Positions 25,918 to 34,655 of a stretch of 64,000 nucleotides of DNA are shown one piece after another. A program made the translations under genes and the position numbers. The DNA is taken from contig JANYFR010000004.1 of the NCBI GenBank assembly GCA_025362585.1, forward strand, positions 51,861 to 115,860, read 5' to 3'. The stretch comes from Acidimicrobiales bacterium (GTDB taxonomy: Bacteria > Actinomycetota > Acidimicrobiia > Acidimicrobiales > RAAP-2). The number at the start of each line of letters is the position of its first letter. The first letter of the stretch is position 1. The notes beneath the pieces are model-generated. The model was not told the DNA's origin. It saw only the letters and a program-made list of their open reading frames with translations, and did not search any database.

Positions 25918-26936
25918 GCTTCGGCCTCGGCCTTTTCAACAAACTCTGCGAGGATCCGTCGAAATTGGAGCGTCGTCTTATCGGCCCTGGTGTGGAGTTC
26001 ACTCGTCAGGTCGAGCGGCATCTCGAGACGTTCGTAGCGAGACTGAATTCGTAGGTCTTCGGCGATCACCTCCATCTCGAAGGCGACGGCCTCGGCCATG
26101 CGTTCCTCGCTGCCGCCCAAGTCGTTTCGCCACAAGGTCGAGTAGATGCGCACCGTCTCGTCGTCTTCGGGAGCGAGAAAGAAGCCAATGACGTTCGATC
26201 CACCGGCGTCCAGAAACTCGATCTCGAGCTCGAGATGGAAGGGAACGTTGTAGCGGTAGGTGAGCCGTCGACGCTGGATGAGGGGCCGCTCCCCCGTCGC
26301 GACCCCGGGGTCTTCGCGGTTGGCGAAGTCGTGTTCGTAGGTCGCCGAGAATCCGAAACCGTCGCGTACGACGTCGAACTGCGGAACGACCCGGCCCTCG
26401 TCGGCACCGAAGGTGGCCGCGTGCACGAACGGGAAGTGGGCGACGTCGAGGAAGTTGTCGGCCAGGAGCGCGGCGCTGGCGCGTGACGTCACGACCGGAA
26501 GCTCACCGACCTGAAACGTTGGATTGTTGGCCGCGTTCAGCGACGGCGGACCGGTCAGCGGATTCTCGATAGCGATAAAGACCATGCCGTGTCGTTCCGC
26601 GATCGAGGCCGGCGCCCGAAGTCGCGCGCGACTGGGGATCACGCCGTCATCACCGAGCGCCGGAATCTCCAGGCAGATCCCCTCACCGTCGAAGCGCCAT
26701 CCGTGGTAACCACATCTCACCCCGTCGCCCTCGCACGTCCCGAGTGACAGCGGGGCCAAACGATGGGGACAACGGTCCCTGAAGACCTTTATGTCGCCGT
26801 CAGATCCTCGCCAAACGACCCACTGCTGGGCGAGCAGACGAAAGGAGCGAGGTGACGTCGACACCTCCCCACTGCGACAGAGGGGCTGCCAGGCTCGACG
26901 CATACTCAGATGGGTGTTCGTGATGGGGTCCGCCAC
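25896..26936 (-). CDS. Rieske non-heme iron oxygenase, terminal component
   Basis: Oxygenase alpha subunit that hydroxylates or demethylates an aromatic or sterol-like substrate, fed by a separate reductase. From the GTG at 26936 it has 346 residues. The Rieske cluster is bound by Cys56, His58, Cys75 and His78 (CPHR and CGYHGW). The mononuclear iron site is in DNFLDVAHFPFVH, with Asp164, His167 and His172. This start is preceded by TAGGTT and 7 nt; a longer frame to 26972 has no such signal. No reductase gene is adjacent, and the substrate is unknown. The stop codon lies inside the tRNA-Pro gene on the other strand. Confidence 0.88.
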   Translation of the reverse strand: MADPITNTHLSMRRAWQPLCRSGEVSTSPRSFRLLAQQWVVWRGSDGDIKVFRDRCPHRLAPLSLGTCEGDGVRCGYHGWRFDGEGICLEIPALGDDGVIPSRARLRAPASIAERHGMVFIAIENPLTGPPSLNAANNPTFQVGELPVVTSRASAALLADNFLDVAHFPFVHAATFGADEGRVVPQFDVVRDGFGFSATYEHDFANREDPGVATGERPLIQRRRLTYRYNVPFHLELEIEFLDAGGSNVIGFFLAPEDDETVRIYSTLWRNDLGGSEERMAEAVAFEMEVIAEDLRIQSRYERLEMPLDLTSELHTRADKTTLQFRRILAEFVEKAEAEAGRAGEI

Positions 26937-26943
26937 ACCGACC

Positions 26944-26949
26944 AACCTA
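26944..26949 (-). promoter_or_regulatory. Putative leaderless -10 element of the Rieske oxygenase gene
   Basis: Minus-strand TAGGTT, then GGTCGGT, then the GTG at 26936. It shares the GGTCG sequence after the box with ispH and thiO. Confidence 0.45.
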
Positions 26950-27055
26950 GTTTCGGAGAGGGCGCCGATCACTGTTGCACCGAAGCCCCGGGTCGAATCT
27001 GTTCGGTGGTGCGAATGGTCACTGGACCGAGTGTGTCGACGAGGTCAGGTCGTTC

Positions 27056-28942
27056 CTACTGGCCGGTCGTCCTCACCTGGACCGCCTGGAGGTGGCCGGA
27101 GGTCGAGTAGTGGCGACCGACGTTGGTGAGACGCTGGGTGGCCAGAAACTGCACGACGACAGTGACCCGACGTTGGGCGAGTCCCTTGTTGTGATACGCG
27201 TAACCCGTCACCGTGAGCCGTGATCTCGGAGTTAATTTGATGGCGAGCTGCAACAAGGAGTTTTTCGCGGCGCGGGTGAGGGAACTGCTATTTTTCGCGA
27301 ACAAGACCCGAACGACGCCCGGAATCGGCAGCTTCACGATGGTGAAGGTCACGGGCGCGGACGTTGACGCAGTAAAGGTGGTGTCGGCGGCCTTGGACGC
27401 CGTAACGACGCAGGTGCCCAGCGACGTGTAAGTCAGTGTCGTAGAGCTGATCGCGCAGCCCGTCGCCGTGCCCCCGGTGACGGTGAAACTGAGTGCGCCG
27501 TTGCCCGAACCTCCGGTGGCGCCCAAGGTGAGCGAACGGCCCCAGGTGGCGCTCGCCGCGTTCACGCTCAATGTGGCTTGCGCAGCGCCGACGAGCACGT
27601 GGGCGGTGTCGACGACGCTCAGCGAAGCACCCGTGAAGAGCAGCGTGTACGTCGAGCCCACGGTACCGGTGAGGGTGAGTCCGCTGAAGTTGGCGACACC
27701 GGCGACGAATGGCGCCGTGGCCCCGGCGGTGATGGATCCACCGGCTCCGGTGGCGATGGCGGCGGTCACGCTGCCGGTCGCGAACGTGGTGACGACGTCA
27801 CCCAATGCGTCCTCAATTTTCACCACGGGCTGCTGACTAAGGGCCACGCCGCTGGCGACAAAGGTGCTCGGTTCAGTCGTGACCACGATCTTGGCCGGAA
27901 CACCAGCAGCGACCACAATCGCGCTGGACGCGGCCGTGGCAAACGTGCCGTTCGCGAAGATCAGCGAGTAGGTGCCGGCCGGCGCGTTGAGCGACAGGCC
28001 ACTGAAGGTCGCGATGCCGTCGACGACGTTGACGGCGCCGTTCGAGAGCGTAGGCGTGCCCCCGTTGGTGATGACCGCGATCACGGTCGACGAGTCGGCA
28101 ACGACGACGTTGTTCGAAGCGTCCTCAACCTTGATCACCGGCTGCTGGACCAGTACGGCACCGCTCGTTGCGGTTGCGGAGGGTTGGGTCCCGATGACCA
28201 GTTGGGTTGCCGGTCCCGACATCGTGACCGACCCCGACACCACCGAGGCGAACGGACCAGAGAAGCTCAGCGTGTTGGTCGTGCCCGACGTCCCGGCCAA
28301 GGTGAGGTTGGCGAAGGTCGCGACACCGTTGACGTAGGACACGGTCGATCCGGCGACGACGCTGCCAGGTCCCGTGGCAATGGTCGCGGTCGACGTACCG
28401 GTGGTGACCGACGTGACGACGTTGCCGCCCGAGTCCTCAACCTTGACGACCGGTTGGTGCGTGAGGGCCACGCCACTCACGTCACCTGCAGAGGGCGACG
28501 TCGTCAACGCCAATTTGGTCGCCGTGCCCACCGTGACGGTGATGGCGGACGACGTGGTGGGCGTGAGTGCTCCGTCGCTGAAGGTCAACGTGTAGGTGCC
28601 GACCAGCGCGTTCAATTTTAAGGTGGTGAACGTTGCCACACCCGAGGAGGCAACTGCCGTCGCGTTGACAATCTGGGCTCCACCGCTCACGGTCGCGGTG
28701 ATGGTCGAACCGTTACCGGTGTCGACCGTGTTAGAACCGTCAAGGAGAGAGATCTGCAAGGGAGTTGCGAACGCCGCGCCGCTCGCTACGGATGTTGAAT
28801 AGCCAGGCGTCAGCGCCAGATGCGTCGCTCCCGCGGCCGACGCCGCGCTCGCCAAGCCAACGACCAGTGACGTGCCAACGAGGGCACTGGCCAGGGCCCC
28901 GCGCACAATATGACCTCTCGTCGGAAAGTTTTTCATCTGCAT
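27056..28942 (-). CDS. Secreted repeat protein with OmpA-like C-terminal domain
   Basis: 628 residues from the ATG at 28942, chosen for the GAGG ribosome-binding site 6 nt upstream. A Sec signal peptide (about 1-37, ending ASAASAA) is followed by four tandem Ig-like repeats of about 104 residues: 39-139, 140-243, 244-347 and 348-452. Repeats 2-4 carry QPVVKVED-type motifs. A fifth, different beta domain with two cysteines follows (453-536). Residues about 543-628 resemble an OmpA/MotB peptidoglycan-binding fold (VRVLFAKNSSSLTRAAKNSL, LTVTGYAYHNKG). This suggests a cell-wall-attached surface protein or adhesin. No sorting signal is seen. Ser/Thr/Ala/Val-rich composition differs from its neighbours. 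Confidence 0.8.
   Translation of the reverse strand: MQMKNFPTRGHIVRGALASALVGTSLVVGLASAASAAGATHLALTPGYSTSVASGAAFATPLQISLLDGSNTVDTGNGSTITATVSGGAQIVNATAVASSGVATFTTLKLNALVGTYTLTFSDGALTPTTSSAITVTVGTATKLALTTSPSAGDVSGVALTHQPVVKVEDSGGNVVTSVTTGTSTATIATGPGSVVAGSTVSYVNGVATFANLTLAGTSGTTNTLSFSGPFASVVSGSVTMSGPATQLVIGTQPSATATSGAVLVQQPVIKVEDASNNVVVADSSTVIAVITNGGTPTLSNGAVNVVDGIATFSGLSLNAPAGTYSLIFANGTFATAASSAIVVAAGVPAKIVVTTEPSTFVASGVALSQQPVVKIEDALGDVVTTFATGSVTAAIATGAGGSITAGATAPFVAGVANFSGLTLTGTVGSTYTLLFTGASLSVVDTAHVLVGAAQATLSVNAASATWGRSLTLGATGGSGNGALSFTVTGGTATGCAISSTTLTYTSLGTCVVTASKAADTTFTASTSAPVTFTIVKLPIPGVVRVLFAKNSSSLTRAAKNSLLQLAIKLTPRSRLTVTGYAYHNKGLAQRRVTVVVQFLATQRLTNVGRHYSTSGHLQAVQVRTTGQ
27587..28828 (-). 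repeat. Four tandem Ig-like repeats encoded in the surface protein
   Basis: Each unit is about 104 codons and ends in a GVATF-type strand followed by a Gly/Thr-rich hairpin. The similarity is clear at protein level (xxQPVVKVEDxxGNVV) but DNA copies have diverged, which argues against recent duplication. The first unit is the most divergent. Confidence 0.7.
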
Positions 28943-29709
28943 GACTGACCTCGCAGTTCGTTTAGAAGCCTCTGTTACGACCGTAACTCTCTGCGCCTCC
29001 ACCACTTCGTCGCAGCGACATTGACCATCGTGTCGTGGAAGGACGCGTTGAGCGCACCACTACGTCACTGTCCCGACGAACCGTGAACTTTCAACGGTGT
29101 TCAAAAACTGTGGTGAATGACCACCGGCTGACGCGTCATCCGCTGAAAATCAGCGAAATGTTGCCCTTGTCGAGCTGTGGAAGAACTCAATGAGCCGGTC
29201 AACTTTTCGGTGGGGCGCCGGGAGATTTTTGGAGTTAATGTCATTCTCGTGGTGCCGGACCCGGGCCAGACTGTCACCGAATCGTAACATTTTCAAATCG
29301 CAACAGGGGTGGCAAGAGGGCGCACCTTTTCGTCTTTCTCGCCGGTGATCAGGCGACGGAGCTCCCTCCACTACGTCCAGCCCGCAACAATGGCTCGAAC
29401 ACAACAATCGCGCCACCGCTCTTCTTCCGTGTAGTTCGGTGGCCTCTCAGGATTGCTTCTTGAATCCCAAAAAAAGCAACATCCGGGCTGGGCGCAGCAC
29501 CGAATAGATATCAAGCCACGCTCGAACAGAGAAGTTGCGTGGAGTAAGTCAGGCTTCGTCGCTTTCGGAGACGAGCGTGTTTTGCTCTAGGTAATTTCCC
29601 CGCCCGTCGTGGTAGTTCAAGGAACGACGTGCGCGACCCGATGAAGTAGTTCGTCTGGTCGAGGACTCGTTCAACATTGACCAACAACTGGTCGGAAACG
29701 GAGTAGTTC
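28943..29709. other. Intergenic region, no gene seen
   Basis: 767 bp between the divergent surface protein and the Tat-exported protein. Open frames here are short and lack family features. It is visibly less GC-rich than its surroundings and contains a small palindrome, CGCTGA-AAA-TCAGCG (29141-29155), and an A7 run at 29467-29473. It must hold both promoters, but I cannot place them with confidence. Confidence 0.5.
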
Positions 29710-30006
29710 ATGGAAGATATTTCTCGAAGAGGTTTCCTCGCGAAGACCGGTACCGGAATCGCCGCAGCGGGAATGCTGGCCGCGACACCAGTGTCGTTCC
29801 TCAAGACGCCCAAGTCCGTGAAGCACCGTGAAAAAGACGACGACGACATCACGCAGTTCACTACAAGCACTGACACTCTGGTCGTCTACATTCCCAATCC
29901 CCGCTCGGGCGAGATTCGCTACATGATGGGCACGCAGGAAGTCGTCGGTCACGATCGCGCCCTGGTGTCTCGAATCCTTCACGGCGCGAAGAAGTCCGGG
30001 CGATAA
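29710..30006 (+). CDS. Small Tat-exported protein, unknown function
   Basis: 98-residue protein with a twin-arginine signal, RRGFLAKTGTGIAAAGMLAA (residues 6-25), so it is probably exported folded and may carry a cofactor or metal. The mature part has an acidic patch (REKDDDD) and a short beta-rich segment, TLVVYIPNPRSGEIRYMMGT. No family is recognised. A good ribosome-binding site (GGAG, 6 nt spacing) precedes the ATG. It is the first of three plus-strand genes with the DUF4331 and His-rich proteins. Confidence 0.78.
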   Translation: MEDISRRGFLAKTGTGIAAAGMLAATPVSFLKTPKSVKHREKDDDDITQFTTSTDTLVVYIPNPRSGEIRYMMGTQEVVGHDRALVSRILHGAKKSGR

Positions 30007-30181
30007 GCACCGGAATTAGCTGGTTCCTTTTCCCGCGATCGGCGACGACGAGGAGCCTGCCAGTCAAGGGAGAGTGGCCCCCCGGTGAATGAGCGACCGG
30101 CCTCTCCAATCTGCAATGTCCATTGAAGTACCACTTACCGCAAATCCGTCCCATCAACCATTCGATAGAAAGATCAGAGAA

Positions 30182-31615
30182 ATGTCCTCACATTCAGAAG
30201 CCCCGGAGATTTCCAAGGACCCGGTAGCCGATAGCACCGACCTGTACGCGTTCGTCAGCCCCGACAGCCCGAGCAAGGTCACGATCATCGCCAACTATCT
30301 CCCGCGCCAGCAGCCGGCCGGTGGACCGAACTTCTACGAGTTCGGTGACGACGTGAAGTACGCGATCAATATCGACAACACCGGTGACGGCAAGGCCAAC
30401 ATCACCTACGAATTCCACTTCAAGACCGTGCTCACCGACACTGGCGCCAATGACCTCTTCCTTTACAACACCGGTCAGATCAAGAACCTCACCGACGCCA
30501 CGTGGAACCGCAAGCAGTTCTATAGCGTGACGCGAGTGGACGCCAAGGGTCGTCACGAAGTGGCGACGGATCTTCCTTGTCCCCCCTGCAACGTCGGCCA
30601 GAACTCGATTCCGAACTACGCCGCACTCACGGCCCAGGCGATCAAGACCGTCGGCAGCACGACGTTCTTCGCCGGACAGCGCGCCGACGGGTTCTACGTC
30701 GACCTCGGTTCGATCTTTGACCTGGGCGAGCTTCGTCCCTTCGCGCCGGCGTTCCTGCTGAAGGGTGCGGCGATTGCGGGCATCAACACGCTGGCCGCGA
30801 CCAACGTGCACAGCATCGCCATCCAGGTCCCGATCACGGAGCTGACCAAGGACGGCACTGCGCCGACCGACTACAAGGCCGCGAACTCCACCATTGGCGT
30901 GTGGACCACGGCCAGTCGTCAGAAGGCCAAGATTCAGGGCGACCCCGTCGTCTCGGTCGGACCGTACGTCCAGGTCTCTCGCTTGGGTATGCCGCTCATC
31001 AACGAAGTCATCATCCCGATGGGTGAGAAGGACACGTGGAACAAGCAGGTGCCGTCAAAGGACAAGCAGTTCGCGAAGTACTACGACCACCCGACGCTGG
31101 CCGCCCTGTTGAACGTGCTCTACCCTGGCGTGTTCCCGAACTTGGCCGCGTACACCGCCAACGCGAACAACACGCGGCCCGACCTCGACGCAGTGCTGCT
31201 GACTGGTGTCCCGCCACTGTTGCCGGGCTTCCAGAACTACACCGGACCGGTCCAGGCGGACCTCTTGCGCCTCAACGTAGCGATTCCGCCCACGGACCCG
31301 AAGAGTGCGAGCGTGCTCGGAGTGATCGGCGGCGACAACGCCGGCTTCCCGAATGGTCGACGCGTGTACGACGACGTGACCGCGATTGAGTTGAAGGCCG
31401 TTGCCGGAGCACTCCTGGGTGCCGTGGTGCCGACCTACAAGCCAGACGGCGCCGCCGCCGCGCTATTCGACGTGGGTGGACCTCTCGCCGAGCCTAAGAA
31501 GGTCGCCGATTTGAAGGCCTTCGGACTCGACTTCCCGACGAGTTTCCCGTACCTGCCCGATCCGTGGGACGGCCTGAACAACCCCGCTTCACAACTTCAG
31601 CCGGTCGCCGGCTAG
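30182..31615 (+). CDS. DUF4331 family protein
   Basis: 477 residues from the ATG at 30182, where the family start SSHSEAPEISKDPVADSTDLYAFV is met. Conserved blocks include FGDDVKYAINIDNTGDGKANITYEFHF and DLGSIFDLGELRP. DUF4331 proteins are usually exported and often lie near metal- or oxidative-stress-related genes; the biochemical role is unknown. No signal peptide is evident on this form, in contrast to many family members. Upstream in-frame ATGs exist (30089, 30116) but add residues with no family match. A short hairpin (AGCCGG-TCG-CCGGCT) spans the stop codon. Confidence 0.85.
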   Translation: MSSHSEAPEISKDPVADSTDLYAFVSPDSPSKVTIIANYLPRQQPAGGPNFYEFGDDVKYAINIDNTGDGKANITYEFHFKTVLTDTGANDLFLYNTGQIKNLTDATWNRKQFYSVTRVDAKGRHEVATDLPCPPCNVGQNSIPNYAALTAQAIKTVGSTTFFAGQRADGFYVDLGSIFDLGELRPFAPAFLLKGAAIAGINTLAATNVHSIAIQVPITELTKDGTAPTDYKAANSTIGVWTTASRQKAKIQGDPVVSVGPYVQVSRLGMPLINEVIIPMGEKDTWNKQVPSKDKQFAKYYDHPTLAALLNVLYPGVFPNLAAYTANANNTRPDLDAVLLTGVPPLLPGFQNYTGPVQADLLRLNVAIPPTDPKSASVLGVIGGDNAGFPNGRRVYDDVTAIELKAVAGALLGAVVPTYKPDGAAAALFDVGGPLAEPKKVADLKAFGLDFPTSFPYLPDPWDGLNNPASQLQPVAG

Positions 31616-31633
31616 GACGTCTCAGTGGTGCCG

Positions 31634-32038
31634 ATGAGCCACGACCAGGTCCCCCAAAGCAGTGCCGACCATGCCCATGACCATCACGATGGTCATGGGC
31701 ATGGTCATGCTCACTGCCCTTCCCCCAACCAAGAGGCCGTCGCTCCGACGACGCCCAGTCAATCAGTCATGGTCAACGTCGGCGATGACGCGGGAGCTTT
31801 GGTACTCACCGCGGGGCCAGAACACGCGGGCGTGGAGATAGAGATTCAACCCGTTGATGAACCAACGAAGCGGACCCACGTGTGGGTCTTACCTCGGGTC
31901 GGCCGGGAAGGAATCACCTACGCCGCCATATTTCCCTGCCTCGCGGTGGGTGACTACTCCATTCTGGCGTCGGACGGGTCAACGGTGAAGACGGTCAACA
32001 TACCTCCGAACCAAGTGACCTTTGAAAGCTGGGGCTAG
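31634..32038 (+). CDS. Histidine-rich putative metal-binding protein
   Basis: 134 residues from the ATG at 31634 (GTG codons 3 and 2 codons earlier are alternatives). Residues about 13-29 are HAHDHHDGHGHGHAHCP, nine histidines and one cysteine, a likely nickel, zinc or copper site. The rest looks like a small beta domain with one further Cys (AAIFPCLAVGDYSILASDGS). No signal peptide, so it is probably cytoplasmic and may be a metal store or chaperone. It starts 18 bp after the DUF4331 gene. The His codons form a perfect 18-bp inverted repeat. Confidence 0.75.
   Translation: MSHDQVPQSSADHAHDHHDGHGHGHAHCPSPNQEAVAPTTPSQSVMVNVGDDAGALVLTAGPEHAGVEIEIQPVDEPTKRTHVWVLPRVGREGITYAAIFPCLAVGDYSILASDGSTVKTVNIPPNQVTFESWG
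31667..31706. repeat. Perfect 18-bp inverted repeat in the His-rich coding region
   Basis: GACCATGCCCATGACCAT (31667-31684), a CACG loop, then its exact reverse complement (31689-31706). It lies 33 bp into the gene and would form a very stable mRNA hairpin near the start of translation. Confidence 0.9.
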
Positions 32039-32276
32039 AGTCCCGTCTGCTCACGATTGTGCGTCGATCGGGGTGATCCGCGGTCGTCGTTTCGGTGCAT
32101 TTTCTCTGCGATGGCGCCCCCGACGAACCCCGTAGAGACGGGCAACTGATTCCTGGTCCGATAGAATTGCCTTGGTGACGCCCGTCGGATCGACGGACGC
32201 TCGCTGCGCCAGCGGTGTTGGCAGCGAAGATGGCGGTACCGAGAGAGGGTGAATCCAACCACTGGTTGGACACAGC

Positions 32277-33689
32277 ATGGAGAAGAAGGATCCCTTCGTC
32301 TTACGACACCTCGCCGACGTGCAGCCCGAACTGTGGTGGCTCGACTCGGACCCGCTCGAACCGGCACCGCACTCGGCACTCATTGGTGACATTGGCGCCG
32401 ACCTCTGCGTGGTGGGGGCCGGTTATACCGGACTCTGGACGGCCCTGCTCGCCAAGGAACGCGATCCCGAGCGCGAAGTCGTGGTCGTCGAGCAGTACGA
32501 AACTGGAGCCGGCGCGTCGGGGAGAAACGGCGGATTCTGTTCGGCGTCGTTGACCCACGGCTTCGCTAACGGCCTGCGTCGATTTCCCAGCGAGATGGAA
32601 GTCATCGAGCGACTCGGTCGCGAAAATCTCAACGAGATTGAGGCCACGATCGCTCGCTATGACATCCAGTGCGATTTTGAACGAACGGGAGAGCTCCAGG
32701 TCGCGGTGGCCCCTTGGCAGTTCAAGAAGATGGCCGAGCTGGCCGAACTGCGTAACGCCATGGGCGACAATGTCCAAGTTCTCAGCTTGGAAGAGGTGCA
32801 GGCGCGCGTTCACTCCCCTTCCTATCTGGGCGGTCTCTACGACCCCGACGGTACGGCGCTCGTCGATCCGGCCCGACTGGTCTGGGGACTCGAGCGGGCC
32901 TGCCTTTCGCTCGGAGTCAAAATCTTCGAAAACTCTAGGGTGACCTGGCTCGAGGACGTGGACGACGCGGTACGCGTCCACGCTCCTTACGGAGCGGTGA
33001 CCGCGGCGCGCGTCGCGCTCGGCACTAACGTCTTTACCCCGCTCGTGAAGAAGGCTCGCAAGTACATTGTGCCGGTCTACGACTACGCATTGGTCACCGA
33101 GGCCCTGACTCCTTCGCAGCACGAGAGTATTGGCTGGCTGGGACGCGAGGGCATTGCCGACTCGGGCAATCAGTTCCACTACTACCGACTGACCAACGAC
33201 AACTGCATCCTCTGGGGCGGTTACGACACGATCTACAACTTTCGCGGCAAAGTCCGCCGCGAGTACGAATTCAACTCCGACACCTACGCGACGCTGGCGG
33301 CGAACTTTTTGACGACATTCCCGCAACTCAAGGGGATTAAATTTACCCACGCCTGGGGGGGTGCGATTGATACCTGCACGCGCTTCTCGCCGTTCTGGGG
33401 AACGTCGCACGCGGGCAAAGTTGCCTACGTCCTGGGCTATACCGGTCTCGGTGTCGCGTCGACGCGCTTTGGTGCCGCGACGATGCTCGACCTACTCGAC
33501 GGCCACGAGACCGAGCGGACGCAACTGACGATGGTGCGTAAGCGGCCCCTGCCCTTTCCGCCCGAGCCGTTCAAATGGATCTTTATCAGGATCACGCAGT
33601 CCGCGATCCGCTACGCGGACGAGCACGAGGGTCACCGCAACTTCTGGCTGCGCGCAATGGACCTCTTGGGTCTAGGTTTCGACTCCTAG
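32277..33689 (+). CDS. FAD-dependent oxidoreductase (DAO/PuuB-like)
   Basis: 470-residue flavoprotein of the D-amino-acid-oxidase superfamily, similar in layout to gamma-glutamylputrescine oxidases. The FAD-binding GAGYTGLWTALLAK (47-60) is followed by the GASGRNGGF signature (near 80) and a C-terminal GYTGLGVASTRFG. Likely substrate is an amine or N-alkyl amino acid; which one is unknown. There is no close ribosome-binding site. A GAGAGAGGG lies 28 nt upstream, with a CCAACC-ACT-GGTTGG hairpin (32255-32269) between it and the ATG. Its last codons form one arm of a terminator-like hairpin. Confidence 0.85.
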   Translation: MEKKDPFVLRHLADVQPELWWLDSDPLEPAPHSALIGDIGADLCVVGAGYTGLWTALLAKERDPEREVVVVEQYETGAGASGRNGGFCSASLTHGFANGLRRFPSEMEVIERLGRENLNEIEATIARYDIQCDFERTGELQVAVAPWQFKKMAELAELRNAMGDNVQVLSLEEVQARVHSPSYLGGLYDPDGTALVDPARLVWGLERACLSLGVKIFENSRVTWLEDVDDAVRVHAPYGAVTAARVALGTNVFTPLVKKARKYIVPVYDYALVTEALTPSQHESIGWLGREGIADSGNQFHYYRLTNDNCILWGGYDTIYNFRGKVRREYEFNSDTYATLAANFLTTFPQLKGIKFTHAWGGAIDTCTRFSPFWGTSHAGKVAYVLGYTGLGVASTRFGAATMLDLLDGHETERTQLTMVRKRPLPFPPEPFKWIFIRITQSAIRYADEHEGHRNFWLRAMDLLGLGFDS

Positions 33690-33702
33690 ACCCAAGAGGT
33701 CC
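33659..33702. terminator. Bidirectional hairpin overlapping the end of the oxidoreductase gene
   Basis: A perfect 18-bp stem: GGACCTCTTGGGTCTAGG (33659-33676), loop TTTCGACT, and its complement (33685-33702). The oxidoreductase TAG stop (33687-33689) is inside the second arm. It lies between convergent genes and could stop transcription from both sides, but there is no T-tract on either side, so it may act as an mRNA 3'-end stabiliser. Confidence 0.65.
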
Positions 33703-33750
33703 GACGCCTGACCCGTGCGTGGGACTCGCTTCGCACCGGACCGAGGCGAG

Positions 33751-34539
33751 CTAGGCGGCCAATCCAAAGACGACCGAAACCTGCACAGTGATGGGTTGCT
33801 GACCGGTCTGAACCGGCACTGAACTCTTGAAATCGCTCGCGTGGCCGCTCGTGTACATCGGCGGGATCTGGTTCTGTACGGCACTGATCTTCACGATGCC
33901 GGTCACGTGCGCACCACCGGCACGCGCCAACTGGTCGGCCGCGTTCCGGGCGTCGCGCATGGCCTTGGCCCGGGCACTCGCGAGAAGCGCGGACTGATTC
34001 GAGATCGAGAACGTGATGCCGTTCAACTGAATACCGTTGCCGACCGCCGAAGCGGCGGAGTCGATCGCGGCGCCAGACTGTTGAACGTTGTGCATCGCGA
34101 CATTCAGAGTGTTGTCGACCGCAAAGCCCGTCACCACACCGTTGCTGTTGGTGTTCTGGTAGATGTTGAGACCCGACGTTTGGATCTCCTTCTGCGTGAC
34201 GCCGTTCTGCAGCAGTGCGGCAATCAGGGCCTTCATTCTCTGGTTATTCGCCTCGAGGGCCATCTTCGCGGAAACATTCGTCGTGTGGACACCAATATTG
34301 AACGTCGCGGTATCGGGGGTGCCCTGAATCGTGCCGGTGCCATCGACCGAAATGGTCGCGCCCGACGCACTCTTGGAACGTCCGATCTCCACTCCCGCGA
34401 TGGCGACGACGACGAGCAATAGCGCCGCGACGAGGACGACCAGGGTCCGCAGTGGGTTCAACAGTCGTGGCCCGCGGGCGTCGTCGCTACTCTCGTTCTG
34501 CGGGCCATGGCCGCCACTCTTGGTCACGTCATCACTCAT
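33751..34539 (-). CDS. SIMPL-domain (DUF541) protein
   Basis: 262 residues from the ATG at 34539, preceded by GGGAG. A cytoplasmic N-terminus and one membrane segment (about 33-52, TLVVLVAALLLVVVAIAGVE) precede an extracytoplasmic SIMPL domain: ATISVDGTGTIQGTPDTATF, then ARAKAMRDARNAADQLA. Relatives are envelope or periplasmic proteins linked to oxidative stress and signalling; the molecular role is not settled. It lies downstream of acs on the same strand with a 116-bp gap. Confidence 0.85.
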   Translation of the reverse strand: MSDDVTKSGGHGPQNESSDDARGPRLLNPLRTLVVLVAALLLVVVAIAGVEIGRSKSASGATISVDGTGTIQGTPDTATFNIGVHTTNVSAKMALEANNQRMKALIAALLQNGVTQKEIQTSGLNIYQNTNSNGVVTGFAVDNTLNVAMHNVQQSGAAIDSAASAVGNGIQLNGITFSISNQSALLASARAKAMRDARNAADQLARAGGAHVTGIVKISAVQNQIPPMYTSGHASDFKSSVPVQTGQQPITVQVSVVFGLAA

Positions 34540-34655
34540 GATCACTCCCGTTGTTCGCTGTTGCATCCGTCGAGTCGCCTAGCGACGCTCGCGTTCCTTC
34601 AACTAGTTCCTGTCACCACTGGGCGGAAACTTTCGTGAAGGTCGCGACCAGTGAA

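Noticed and set aside
26937..26972. Upstream start for the Rieske oxygenase
   Set aside because: The 12 added residues lack a ribosome-binding site, whereas the GTG at 26936 sits 7 nt below TAGGTT.
29511..29876. A 121-codon minus-strand frame across the Tat protein start
   Set aside because: It overlaps the well-supported Tat-signal gene and has no motif or ribosome-binding site.
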